A DNA stretch of 60,332 nt from Gammaproteobacteria bacterium. Lineage in GTDB: Bacteria; Pseudomonadota; Gammaproteobacteria; Pseudomonadales; Azotimanducaceae. Positions 8,244 to 17,060 of this stretch are shown piece by piece. The translations under genes were made by a program, and so were the position numbers. The stretch is taken from assembly GCA_030433075.1 (NCBI GenBank), contig JAUILI010000007.1:1-60332 (forward strand). The letters are read 5' to 3'. The notes under the pieces are model-generated. The model had not been told where the DNA came from and made no database searches. It saw nothing but the letters and a program-made list of their open reading frames with translations. The first letter of the stretch is position 1. Every line of letters starts with the position of its first letter.

Positions 8244-9543
8244 AGCGCACCACCTCTCCATCCTTGATCACGAGGGACACCGCACCCATGCGCGCGATGT
8301 CCTTCAGGGGATCGCCCTCCACGGCGATCACATCCGCCAAAAAGCCCGGCGCGAGCTGCCCCAGCTGGTCGCCCTGGCCGAGCACCCCGGCCGCGACGCT
8401 CATGGCCGAGGAGAGCGCTTCCAGCGGTGGCATCCCCGCCTCCACCATGTAGGTGAACTCCTTCCAGTTGTCCCCGTGGGGCGACACCCCCGTATCCGTG
8501 CCGAAGACAATGGGCACGCCCTGGGCGTAGGCCCGGGCGAAGGTGTCCTGAATCAAGGGGCCGATGGCCCGGGCCTTCGGCCGCACCACCTCGGAAAAGA
8601 AGCCGTCGATCTCCGCCTTTTCCGCTACGAACTTCCCCGCAATGATGGTGGGCACGTACCAGGTGCCCCGCTCCCGCATAAGCGCCATGACCTCATCGCT
8701 CATGAAGGTGCCGTGTTCGATGCTGGTGACCCCGGCGAGCACGGCCCGGCGCATGCCCTCTTCCCCGTGGGCGTGGGCGGCGACATGAAAGCCGTAGTCC
8801 TTCGCCGTCTCGACGATGGCCTTCAGCTCATCTAGGGCGAACTGGGCGTTCTGCCCATTCTTCGCCTGGGACAGCACGCCGCCCGTGGCCGTCACCTTGA
8901 TAACGTCACTACCGTCCTTGTAGCGCTGGCGCACCGCTGCGCGCGCTTCCACTGTGCCGTTGATCACCCCTTCCGCGGGCCCCGGCGTTTCCCAAAGATC
9001 ATGCCGCCCCCCGTTCGTGGGATCGGCGTGGCCGCCGGTGGTGGCGATGCTGCGCCCCGCGGCAAAAATCCGCGGGCCCTCGGCCCAGCCCCCGTTAATC
9101 GCATCCCGCAGGGCCAGCACCTCCGCACCTCCCAGATCGCGCACCGTGGTGAAGCCCGCATGGAGCGTGGTCCGCGCATGCTTGGCCGCCCGCAGCACGT
9201 GGTCTTCCGGGTTCAGGCGGAAGCGATCCAGGGCCGCCTTCGGGTTGCTCTCGCTGCGCAGGTGCACGTGCATATCAATGAGCCCGGGCATCACCGTGTG
9301 CCCCGTGAGGTCGAGCACCTCGTCGCCGGCCCTCGGGGCTTCGTGCCCCGGCACCACGGCCACAATGCGCGCCCCATCCAGCACCACCGTGCTTGGCCCC
9401 TGCGGGGGCGCGCCCGTGCCATCGAGCAGGGCGCCGGCGTGAATCAAGACGCGCGCCTGGGCGGACAGGGCGAAAAGGGACAGCAGGGTCAAGATCGCAA
9501 GGGCCCCGACGCGCAGGCCCCGGGGCGGGTAAACCATGGTCAT
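8230..9543 (-). CDS. Exported Xaa-Pro dipeptidase-like amidohydrolase
   Basis: 437 residues with an N-terminal hydrophobic leader ending at SAQA. This copy has a complete active site: HVH at 92/94 in MPGLIDMHVHL, the carboxylysine candidate in DVIKVTATGGV, HAHGEEG and SIEHGTF histidines, and the FGTDTGVSPHG aspartate. The pattern matches the imidazolonepropionase-like dipeptidases that cleave Xaa-Pro or other hydrophobic dipeptides. It is the first gene of a three-gene amidohydrolase operon, divergent from the crotonase gene. Confidence 0.85.
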   Translation of the reverse strand: MTMVYPPRGLRVGALAILTLLSLFALSAQARVLIHAGALLDGTGAPPQGPSTVVLDGARIVAVVPGHEAPRAGDEVLDLTGHTVMPGLIDMHVHLRSESNPKAALDRFRLNPEDHVLRAAKHARTTLHAGFTTVRDLGGAEVLALRDAINGGWAEGPRIFAAGRSIATTGGHADPTNGGRHDLWETPGPAEGVINGTVEARAAVRQRYKDGSDVIKVTATGGVLSQAKNGQNAQFALDELKAIVETAKDYGFHVAAHAHGEEGMRRAVLAGVTSIEHGTFMSDEVMALMRERGTWYVPTIIAGKFVAEKAEIDGFFSEVVRPKARAIGPLIQDTFARAYAQGVPIVFGTDTGVSPHGDNWKEFTYMVEAGMPPLEALSSAMSVAAGVLGQGDQLGQLAPGFLADVIAVEGDPLKDIARMGAVSLVIKDGEVVRYENP

Positions 9544-9650
9544 AACGCATTCTCCCTAGGTTAGCCCTTGAGTGTCCCCGCGCTGGACCCAAACGGCAAG
9601 GCGCGCCATGCTAGGCGCCGCTTTTGACACCGGGGGGGAGAAAAAGGCCC

Positions 9651-10499
9651 ATGAGTGCACCGCAAACGCTTGAACACACCCGCTACGACGTCACCGACGG
9701 CGTCGCCACCGTCACCCTGAATCGACCGGAAAAAATGAACGCCTGGACCGGCACCATGGACCAGGAAGTCTATGCCCTGATGAAGGCGGCCTCCGCTGAC
9801 GACGCGGTGAAGGTGATCGTGCTCACCGGCGCTGGGCGGGGCTTCTGCGCGGGCGCCGACATGGACAACCTGTTGGCCATTCAGGCCGCCGCGAAGGACG
9901 GCAGCGGAAACAGCGGCATCGCCGAGGGCGATGACGACCGCCGCATCGACCCCGGCGTCCCCGCGGCCTTCGGGGGCCGCTACAGCTACTTCGCTTCCGT
10001 CCCGAAGCCCGTGATCGCCGCCATCAACGGCGCCACGGCGGGCATGGGCATGGCCATCGCCCTCTTCTGCGACCTCCGCCTATGGTCCAGCGCCGGCCGC
10101 ATGTCCACCATCTTCGCCAAGCGCGGGCTCATCGCCGAATGGGGCCTCACCTGGACCCTCAATCAGCTCTGCGGCCCCGCCGCCGCTGCCGATCTGCTCT
10201 TCTCCGCGCGCTTCGTCGGCGCCGAGGAGGGACTGCGCCTGGGCCTCGCCAATGCCGTGTATGATGAGGCGGTCTTTGAAGAAGAAGTAATGAACTACGC
10301 CCGCACCATGGCCTCCACCGTTTCCCCCCGCTCCCTGCGGGTGATGAAGCGCCAGCTGTGGAACGACGTCTTCGCCGACCTGGGCACGGTGCTCGATCGC
10401 GCGGAAACGGAAATGAAAGCCACCTTTGGCACGGAAGATTTCAAGGAAGGGGTTGCCCACTTCCTTGAGAAGCGTGCCCCGCAATTCACGGGGCGCTAA
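9651..10499 (+). CDS. Enoyl-CoA hydratase/isomerase family protein
   Basis: 282 residues from the ATG at 9651, chosen because a GGGGGAG site lies about 10 bases upstream and the family similarity begins there; the frame is open from 9624. Crotonase landmarks are GAGRGFCAGADM (oxyanion loop), AAINGATAGMGMAIALFCDLR and FAKRGLIAEWGLTWTL with a glutamate in the catalytic region. An insertion around residues 85-110 is longer than in short crotonases. It acts on acyl-CoA thioesters, substrate not resolved. The MoxR gene begins 23 bases downstream. Confidence 0.88.
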   Translation: MSAPQTLEHTRYDVTDGVATVTLNRPEKMNAWTGTMDQEVYALMKAASADDAVKVIVLTGAGRGFCAGADMDNLLAIQAAAKDGSGNSGIAEGDDDRRIDPGVPAAFGGRYSYFASVPKPVIAAINGATAGMGMAIALFCDLRLWSSAGRMSTIFAKRGLIAEWGLTWTLNQLCGPAAAADLLFSARFVGAEEGLRLGLANAVYDEAVFEEEVMNYARTMASTVSPRSLRVMKRQLWNDVFADLGTVLDRAETEMKATFGTEDFKEGVAHFLEKRAPQFTGR

Positions 10500-10513
10500 G
10501 CCCCCGCTTTTTT
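10490..10513 (+). terminator. Weak intrinsic terminator candidate after the crotonase
   Basis: GGGGC, a five-base loop that includes the stop codon, GCCCC, then a short gap and six T residues. The stem is only five pairs and the T-run also precedes the GGAG site of the MoxR gene, so it may attenuate rather than end transcription. Confidence 0.3.
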
Positions 10514-10522
10514 GGAGATCGC

Positions 10523-11467
10523 GTGAGCACCGCACCTATCCCCTTCGGTTCCGTGGCCGAGGTTCAAGCCGGCCTGGAAAGCGCCAACTACATTTGTTCG
10601 ACGCAGATTGCGACCGCGGTCTACCTGGCCCTCGAGCTCGACAAACCCATTTTGGTGGAAGGCCCCCCGGGGGTCGGCAAAACGGAGCTGGCGAAAACCA
10701 CCGCCGCCCTTTTGAACCATCCGCTGATTCGTTTGCAGTGCTACGAAGGCCTCGACGAAGCCAAGGCCCTCTATGAATGGAAGTACGCCAAGCAGCTCCT
10801 GTATATCCAGGTGCTGAAGGAGCAGCTCGGGGACGTGCTCGCCGGCGCCAAGGGCCTCCAGGCCTCTCTCGAGCGGCTCCACGAGTTTGGAGATGTGTTC
10901 TTCTCCGAGGACTTCCTCGAACCCCGCCCCCTTCTGAAGGCGCTTCAGGAAGAGGCCGGGGCGGTGCTGCTCATCGACGAAATCGATAAGGCGGACCAGG
11001 AATTCGAGTCCATGCTCCTCGAGCTGCTCTCGGACTTTCAGGTCTCCATCCCGGAGCTGGGCACGATTCGAGCAAAGGGCCCCCGGCCCCTGGTGTTCTT
11101 GACCTCCAATAACACCCGGGAAGTGTCCGACGCCCTAAAGCGCCGCTGCCTTCACCTCTACATTCCCTTCCCGGAAGCGCCGCTGGAGCGCGCCATCGTG
11201 CACGCCCGGGTTCCGGAGATTCCCCCGGCGCTGGAGCGGGAACTGGTCGCCTTTATCCAGGCCCTTCGGGAGAAGGATCTGAAGAAGGTTCCGGCCATCA
11301 GCGAAACCATCGATTGGGCCCGAACCCTGCTCCTGCTCAACGCCGAGCAGCTCGACGGCCAGCTGGTGCAGGACACGCTCAACGTCATCCTGAAGTTCCA
11401 GGACGACATCGACGCGCTCACGCCAGAACTCCCAAGCCTCCTCGCCACGGCCCGCAAAAGCGCCTAG
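10523..11467 (+). CDS. MoxR family AAA+ ATPase
   Basis: 314 residues from a GTG with GGAG six bases upstream. Walker A is GPPGVGKT at 47-54, Walker B is LLIDEIDKAD, and sensor/arginine-finger segments follow (LTSNNTREVSDALKRRC). MoxR ATPases work with VWA-domain partners in maturation or metal insertion of protein complexes. The partner is the next gene, one base beyond this stop. The client is not encoded in this window; in carbon-monoxide dehydrogenase clusters the equivalent pair is CoxD-CoxE, but no molybdenum hydroxylase is present here. Confidence 0.92.
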   Translation: MSTAPIPFGSVAEVQAGLESANYICSTQIATAVYLALELDKPILVEGPPGVGKTELAKTTAALLNHPLIRLQCYEGLDEAKALYEWKYAKQLLYIQVLKEQLGDVLAGAKGLQASLERLHEFGDVFFSEDFLEPRPLLKALQEEAGAVLLIDEIDKADQEFESMLLELLSDFQVSIPELGTIRAKGPRPLVFLTSNNTREVSDALKRRCLHLYIPFPEAPLERAIVHARVPEIPPALERELVAFIQALREKDLKKVPAISETIDWARTLLLLNAEQLDGQLVQDTLNVILKFQDDIDALTPELPSLLATARKSA

Positions 11468-11468
11468 C

Positions 11469-12980
11469 GTGGACGCCTCCCTCCAGCGCTTCATCAGCGC
11501 CCTCCGCATGGCGGAGGTGCGCATCTCCCCGGCGGAGACGCTCGATGCGTTCCGTACCGTGGACCGCATGGGCATGGAGAACCGGCAACAGCTCAAGGAA
11601 AGCCTCGCCCTAGTGCTACCGAAGACGGCGGAGGAGAAGCTGGCCTTCGACGCCTGCTTCGACGCCTTCTTTCGCTTTGAGGAGTTCTCCGACGCCCCTC
11701 AAGGCGCGTCCGATGACGAAAGCGGCGAGGGCGATCCAAGCGGCGACGGAGAGGGCAGTGAAGGCCAGGGGGGCGGTGGCGATGGCCAGCCCCAGGGCCA
11801 GGGCTCGGAAAGTCGTAACAGCGATGCATCGAGCGGGGACCCCGCTGGCGACGGGCCACCGGGCGACGACGGTGCCGACCCCTTCGGCGATCCGGGCCCC
11901 GGGCCGGTGCAGGACGCCCAATCGGCCCTCGGTCAGCAGCTCCAGCAAGGCGATCGAGCCGCCCTTGCCCTCGCCGTCAGCCAGGCCGGGGAAGCGGTGA
12001 ACGTCGCGGGCATCAAGGTCTTTACGCAGAAAGGGCTGTATACGCGCCGCATCATGGATGCGCTGGGCCAGGGCGCCCTCCAGGAAGAGATTGGCGCCCT
12101 CGCCACCCAGGCCGACCCCACCGCCCGGCGCACGGCGGCCCAGCTCAGCGGCCTCCGGGACGACCTCCGGGAACGGGTACGGGACTTTGTTGAGCGGCAA
12201 TTCCTCCTCCACGCCGACGCCGATGGGCACCGGCTGCGCGAGGCCATGCTCCGCCATGTGAAGCTCAGCAATGTTGAGCACCGGAACTTCAGCCACTTAA
12301 AGCGGCTGGTGGAGAAGATGGCGAAGCGCCTCATTGCGGCCCACTCCCGACGCCGAAAAAAGATGCGCCGAGGCCAGCTCCACGTCAGCCGGACCCTTCG
12401 GAAAAATCTTCGCTACGACGGCGAGCTGATCGATCTGGCTTGGAAGGCCCGAAAGATCGACCGCAGTAAGGTCTTCGCGATCTGCGACGTCTCGGGCTCC
12501 GTGGCCACCTATGCCCGCTTCATGCTGATGTTCCTCTACAGCCTCGAAGCCGTGCTGCCCCGGGTGCGGGCCTTTGCCTTCTCCTCCGATCTTGGGGAGG
12601 TGACGGAGAACTTCCAGCGCATGGCCATCGACGACGCCATCGCCACCACCCTCGCGGACTTCAGCGGCGGCTCCACGGACTACGGCCAGGCCTTCGACGA
12701 TTTCCTTCGCGTGGCGGGCTCGGCGGTCAATTCCCAGAGCACGGTGATCATCCTCGGCGACGCCCGGAACAACTACGGGAACCCGAACACCAAGGCCCTC
12801 CGGGAGATCTACGACAAGGCCCAGCGCGTTATCTGGCTGAACCCGGAGCCGGAGCGCAGCTGGGGCTCGGGGGATTCGGAAATGCCTCGGTACCGCGCGA
12901 GCTGCCACCAGGTGAACGTCTGCAACGCCCTCAATCATCTGGAGCGGGTCATCAGCGACCTGCTCGTTGCCGTCCGCTAG
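11469..12980 (+). CDS. CoxE-like VWA domain protein
   Basis: 503 residues from a GTG directly after the MoxR stop. Residues 75-155 are a low-complexity Gly/Asp/Ser/Gln linker. The C-terminal half has the CoxE pattern: a basic stretch RRRKKMRRG, TLRKNLRYDGELIDLAWK, then the VWA MIDAS motif DVSGS followed by MLMFLYSLEAVLPRVRAFAF and the FSGGSTDYGQAF threonine loop. This is the metal-ion-binding partner of the MoxR ATPase. The C-terminus (NVCNALNHLERVISDL) ends as in the family. A 92-base gap with a possible promoter separates it from the transporter operon. Confidence 0.9.
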   Translation: MDASLQRFISALRMAEVRISPAETLDAFRTVDRMGMENRQQLKESLALVLPKTAEEKLAFDACFDAFFRFEEFSDAPQGASDDESGEGDPSGDGEGSEGQGGGGDGQPQGQGSESRNSDASSGDPAGDGPPGDDGADPFGDPGPGPVQDAQSALGQQLQQGDRAALALAVSQAGEAVNVAGIKVFTQKGLYTRRIMDALGQGALQEEIGALATQADPTARRTAAQLSGLRDDLRERVRDFVERQFLLHADADGHRLREAMLRHVKLSNVEHRNFSHLKRLVEKMAKRLIAAHSRRRKKMRRGQLHVSRTLRKNLRYDGELIDLAWKARKIDRSKVFAICDVSGSVATYARFMLMFLYSLEAVLPRVRAFAFSSDLGEVTENFQRMAIDDAIATTLADFSGGSTDYGQAFDDFLRVAGSAVNSQSTVIILGDARNNYGNPNTKALREIYDKAQRVIWLNPEPERSWGSGDSEMPRYRASCHQVNVCNALNHLERVISDLLVAVR

Positions 12981-13034
12981 CCTGCCCGCACCGCCAACGC
13001 GAGCGCAAACGCTGGCGCAAAATGACCGGCGCGT

Positions 13035-13040
13035 TACACT
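13035..13040 (+). promoter_or_regulatory. Possible -10 element before the oligopeptide transporter operon
   Basis: TACACT sits 32 bases before the ATG of the binding-protein gene in the 92-base gap after the CoxE gene. The region 17 bases upstream has no convincing -35 box, so this rests on position and hexamer alone. The gene has AAGGA seven bases before its ATG. Confidence 0.25.
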
Positions 13041-13072
13041 CCGCCCCTTAAGGTTTCGGAGAAGGATTTCCC

Positions 13073-14704
13073 ATGATGCGGCTTGGGCCCGCGGGGCGAC
13101 GCATAGCACTCCTTCTGGGCTGCCTCCTCGCTACGGCCACCCCCTGGGCCGGGGCCGCGGAGAACGCCGTGGACTTCGAGGACCGGGTGATTCGCATGGT
13201 CCTTCCCCAGGAGCCGCCCCAGCTCGATTCCAGCAAGGCCACGGACCAGGTCAGCACCCGGGTACTTGGCCACGTGATGGAGGCCCTCACCCGCTTTGAC
13301 GGCCAGGGCCGGCTCGTGCCCGGGGTTGCCGAACGCTGGGAGATCCGCCGCGATGGCGCCACCTTCTGGCTCCGGGAGGACGCCCGCTGGAGCGACGGCA
13401 GCCCGGTGACCGCCGCAGACTTCGTGTTCTCCTGGCGCCATGCCGTGGATCCGAAAACCGCCTCGGAATACGCCTTTATCCTCCAGGGCATCGAAAACGC
13501 AGAGGAGATCAGTCAGGGGGAGGCCCAGATCACGAGCCTGGGGGTGAGCGCACCGGAGCCCCGGCGCCTCGAGGTGCGTTTCTCCCGCGCCCTCGCCTAC
13601 TTCGACAAGCTCGTGGCCTTTGCCACCTTCTATCCCCTGAAGGAAAGCTTCTACCGCGCCCGGGATGGACGCTACGGCGCGGACGCCGAGGACATGCTCT
13701 TCAACGGCCCCTTTGTCATCGAACGCTGGGACCACGGCGCCCGCCTCGAAATGGCGAAGAATCCCCACTACTGGGACCGGGACAACATTTACCTAAACCG
13801 CATCGAGTTTCCCTACATCACCGCCGACACCAACGCGGCGCTGAATCTGTTTAAGGACAACCGCATCATCCTTGCGGGCCTCGATTCAGAAACCATGGAG
13901 AACGCCCTGGACCAGCGCTGGCGCATCGAGCGCTTCAACGACGGCTCTGCCTGGTACATCGAGTTCAACCACCGGGAAGGGCGACTCACGCAAAACTGGC
14001 ACCTGCGCCGCGCCCTGGCGCTGAGCTTTGATACCTACGAATTCATTAATCGGGTGATCGGCACCCCGGGGAACCTTCCTGGCCTGTCCCTCTACCCCTC
14101 CTATCTCCAGGGCGCCAAGCAACGCCTGCTTCAGGAGATCCCCCCACCGGAGCCGGTGACGGACTGGACCCTAGCCCGGAGCCATCTGGAGAAGGCCATG
14201 GCCGAGCTGGGCCTTACCGAACCTCCGGAGCTGGTCCTTTTAACGGGCAACTCCCCCACGGCGAACAAGCAGGCGGAATTTCTTCAAACGCTCTGGAAGG
14301 ACGCGCTGGGGCTGACCGTGCGCATCGACCGGCAGATCTTCAAGCAGCGGCTGGCCAAGATGACCGCCGGGGACTTCGACCTGGTCGCCGCGGGCTGGGG
14401 CCCGGACTACCTAGACCCCCTCACCTTCGGCGATCTCTTCGCCAGCTGGAACTTGAATAACCGGGGCCGCTACGCCAATCCGGCGCTTGACGCCTGCGTT
14501 CGCGACGCCCAGAACTCCGTGGATCCGGAAGCTCGGGTTCGAGCCTTCGGCTGCATTCAACGCATCCTCCTCGACGACCACGCCATCATTCCCACCTACG
14601 AGCGGGGCCAGATCTACGTCATTCACCCGGCGGTGAAGGGCGCCATTCGCCGACAAACGAGCCCGGATCCGGACCTGGCCCGGGCCTGGCTGGAGCAACC
14701 GTAA
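13073..14704 (+). CDS. Oligopeptide ABC transporter, periplasmic binding protein
   Basis: 543 residues, OppA/DppA-like (SBP_bac_5). The signal peptide (residues about 1-28, ending WAGAA) directs it to the periplasm. Family landmarks are the EPPQLDSSKATD N-terminal strand, the WSDGSPVTAADFVFSWRHAVDP segment, and the C-terminal DGDFDLVAAGWGPDYLDP-type region (here AGDFDLVAAGWGPDYLDPLTF). The match to OppA-type (rather than nickel) proteins and the OppBCDF genes that follow indicate peptide import. Stop and the next ATG overlap as TAATG. Confidence 0.9.
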   Translation: MMRLGPAGRRIALLLGCLLATATPWAGAAENAVDFEDRVIRMVLPQEPPQLDSSKATDQVSTRVLGHVMEALTRFDGQGRLVPGVAERWEIRRDGATFWLREDARWSDGSPVTAADFVFSWRHAVDPKTASEYAFILQGIENAEEISQGEAQITSLGVSAPEPRRLEVRFSRALAYFDKLVAFATFYPLKESFYRARDGRYGADAEDMLFNGPFVIERWDHGARLEMAKNPHYWDRDNIYLNRIEFPYITADTNAALNLFKDNRIILAGLDSETMENALDQRWRIERFNDGSAWYIEFNHREGRLTQNWHLRRALALSFDTYEFINRVIGTPGNLPGLSLYPSYLQGAKQRLLQEIPPPEPVTDWTLARSHLEKAMAELGLTEPPELVLLTGNSPTANKQAEFLQTLWKDALGLTVRIDRQIFKQRLAKMTAGDFDLVAAGWGPDYLDPLTFGDLFASWNLNNRGRYANPALDACVRDAQNSVDPEARVRAFGCIQRILLDDHAIIPTYERGQIYVIHPAVKGAIRRQTSPDPDLARAWLEQP

Positions 14705-15639
14705 TGGGGCGCTACGCCATCAAGCGGATTATTCAGGGGCTGATCACCATCTGGTTTATCGCCACGGCCACCTTCGCGGCCATGCACGCGGTGCCCGGCG
14801 ACCCCCTCTCGAACGAGAAGGCCACCACGGAAGCCATTCGAAAGAACCTCGAAGCCCGCTACGGCTTAGACCGGCCCGTGTTCCCCGACCAGTACTTCAT
14901 CTTTCTTGGCAACATGGCGAAGGGGGACTTCGGGTTGTCCTTCACCCAGCAAAACCGCCGGGTGAACGACATCATCCTCGACGCTTTCCCTGTTTCCGCG
15001 CAGCTGGGGGTGCTGGCCATCGCCTTCGCCGCCATCGGCGGGGTGCTCCTGGGCGCCTTCACGGCGCTGAAGCGCAATCGCTGGCCCGACGTCACGGTCA
15101 TGCTCGCGGTGATCTTGGGCATTAGCGTTCCCAGCTTCGTCTTCGCCGCCCTCGGGCAGCTGGCGCTGGTCAACGCCAACGACGCCCTGGGCTTCACCCT
15201 CTTGCCCGTGGCGGGCTGGGGGGAACTCAGCCACATGATCATGCCTGCCGTGGTGCTGGGGCTGTCCACCCTCGCCTTTCTTACCCGGCTCATGCGCTCC
15301 TCCATGCTCGAGGTGCTCACGGCCGACTACATCCGTACGGCCCGGGCCAAGGGGGTCAGTGAAGGGGGCATCTTCTGGCGCCATGCGCTGCGGAACGCCA
15401 GCCTCCCCGTGATCACGGTGCTCGGGCCCGCCATCGCCGCCATCACCACCGGCGGCTTCGTGGTGGAGCTGGTCTTTGCCATTCCAGGCCTGGGCCGAGC
15501 CTTCGTGGAGGCGGTGCAGCAGCTCGACTACACCCTCATCATGGGAACCACGGTGTTCTACGGCAGCTTTCTCGTCTTCATGGTGATTGTGGTCGATCTC
15601 ATCTACGGCCTGATCGATCCTCGGGTGCGCCTCGCATGA
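14704..15639 (+). CDS. oppB: Oligopeptide ABC transporter permease, OppB type
   Basis: 311 residues with six predicted inner-membrane helices. The first helix (QGLITIWFIATATFAAMHA) is followed by the periplasmic loop with VPGDPL, typical of OppB/DppB. The EAA coupling loop is YIRTARAKGVSEGGIFWRHALRNA, which contacts the ATPases. The last helix region (MGTTVFYGSFLVFMVIVVDLIYGLIDPRVRL) is also diagnostic. Overlaps both neighbours, so it is coupled in the operon. Confidence 0.92.
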   Translation: MGRYAIKRIIQGLITIWFIATATFAAMHAVPGDPLSNEKATTEAIRKNLEARYGLDRPVFPDQYFIFLGNMAKGDFGLSFTQQNRRVNDIILDAFPVSAQLGVLAIAFAAIGGVLLGAFTALKRNRWPDVTVMLAVILGISVPSFVFAALGQLALVNANDALGFTLLPVAGWGELSHMIMPAVVLGLSTLAFLTRLMRSSMLEVLTADYIRTARAKGVSEGGIFWRHALRNASLPVITVLGPAIAAITTGGFVVELVFAIPGLGRAFVEAVQQLDYTLIMGTTVFYGSFLVFMVIVVDLIYGLIDPRVRLA

Positions 15640-17060
15640 GCGCCTATACGCCCCGCCCCGAAGATTTCGCCCCCCTTGGCGCGCAGGACGCGGCGCCGGT
15701 GCTGGTACGGCCCTCCCTTTCCTACTGGGCCGACGCCCGGGCTCGGCTTCTGCGCAACCCTCGCGCCGTGGGATCCCTGGCGCTCCTTGCCCTGCTTGGC
15801 CTCTTTACCACCGTCGGCCCGCTGTTCTGGACCGTGGATCCGTCGACGCAGAATCTCGATCGCATCTCCGAGCCCCCGAATCTAAGCGCGGAAGCGCTGC
15901 TCATCGATCGGGGGCAGCGCTGGCCGGGCGTCGAAGCGGAGGGCTGGCCCTCCGCCCCGGACCCGGCCTGGCTCGCCTCCCCGACCCGGACCGCGCTGGA
16001 CGCCCCGGAGGGCCTCAGCGTTGTCGGCACGCCCCACACCTGGTCCGTGCGCTTGCGCTGGAGCCCGGTGGAAAACGCCGCGGGCTATCAAATCTATCGC
16101 AATCGCTATCGCCCGACGGCGCTGAACGAACTGGGCCTGCCCCTGGGGGATCGCTGGAGCGGCGCCGAGGTCAGCTACGAGGATGCCTTGGCTCTGGAAC
16201 CCGGCGTGTACTGGTATAGCGTCACCGCCACCGACGGGCTGCGGGAAAGCCCCCACTTTCAGACCCTCCGGGTGGAGGTGGAACGGGCCCTGCCCCTGAA
16301 TGCCGCGCGAAAGGCGGGGCTCCTGGCCCCCGGGGACGGCGAGCCCGGGCAGCGCCTGAGCCTCCCGGCCCATCCCCTGGGCACGGATTACCTCGGGCGG
16401 GATATGCTGTCGCGGCTCATGCACGGCGCGCGCACGTCCCTCTTCATTGGGCTTCTTGCACCCCTTCTTTATGTGCTTTTTGGCACGGCCTACGGCGCCG
16501 CCGCGGGCTTTTTCGGGGGCCGCGCCGACGCCGTGCTCATGCGCCTCGCGGACTTTGTGGTGGCCCTGCCCTTCCTGCTCTTCATGATCCTTTTTCGCGT
16601 GGCCAGCGGCGTGGAGGCAGGGGAAAGCGGCATCACGGCCATTCTCGTCGCCATGGTGCTGCTGCTTTGGCCGGCCACGGCTCGCCTGGTTCGGGGCCAG
16701 ATCTTGCAGATTCGCGAGGAAGGCTACGTACAGGCGGCCCGGCTGCTTGGAGCGCCGCAGCGCTACCTGATCTTCCGCCACATGATCCCCAATACGCTCG
16801 GGGTGATCTTGGTCACCCTCACCTTCGCCATCCCCACGGCCATTTTCACGGAAGCCTTCCTGTCCTTTATCGGCATGGGGGTCGCGCCCCCCACGCCGTC
16901 CTGGGGCTCCATGTGCTTCGAAGGCCTGAAGAGCATGCTCAACTCGCCCCACGAGCTGTTCTTCCCCGCGCTCATGATCAGCCTTACGGTGCTGGCCTTT
17001 AATCTCCTGGGGGATGGCCTGCGCGACGCCCTCGATGCACGCATGAGGGCCCGGGAATGA
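15636..17060 (+). CDS. oppC: Oligopeptide ABC transporter permease, OppC type, with inserted FN3-like domain
   Basis: 474 residues, against about 290-310 for ordinary OppC. Residues 45-65 are the first membrane helix and residues 245 onwards (HPLGTDYLGRDMLSRLMHGARTS in two parts) are the normal OppC core with five further helices and the EAA loop GYVQAARLLGAPQRYL. Between them, residues about 122-216 form a fibronectin type III-like beta sandwich: APEGLSV start, SVRLRWSPV tryptophan strand, AAGYQIYRNR, and YWYSVTATD near the end. The segment falls in the first periplasmic loop, next to the binding protein. The frame is continuous and stop/start overlaps are intact. Confidence 0.9.
   Translation: MSAYTPRPEDFAPLGAQDAAPVLVRPSLSYWADARARLLRNPRAVGSLALLALLGLFTTVGPLFWTVDPSTQNLDRISEPPNLSAEALLIDRGQRWPGVEAEGWPSAPDPAWLASPTRTALDAPEGLSVVGTPHTWSVRLRWSPVENAAGYQIYRNRYRPTALNELGLPLGDRWSGAEVSYEDALALEPGVYWYSVTATDGLRESPHFQTLRVEVERALPLNAARKAGLLAPGDGEPGQRLSLPAHPLGTDYLGRDMLSRLMHGARTSLFIGLLAPLLYVLFGTAYGAAAGFFGGRADAVLMRLADFVVALPFLLFMILFRVASGVEAGESGITAILVAMVLLLWPATARLVRGQILQIREEGYVQAARLLGAPQRYLIFRHMIPNTLGVILVTLTFAIPTAIFTEAFLSFIGMGVAPPTPSWGSMCFEGLKSMLNSPHELFFPALMISLTVLAFNLLGDGLRDALDARMRARE

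Noticed and set aside
9001-9564. Long plus-strand open frame opposite the amidohydrolase at 8230
   Set aside because: Antisense shadow; no family similarity and no ribosome-binding site.
13034-13768. Minus-strand open frame opposite the OppA gene
   Set aside because: Shadow frame of the binding-protein gene.
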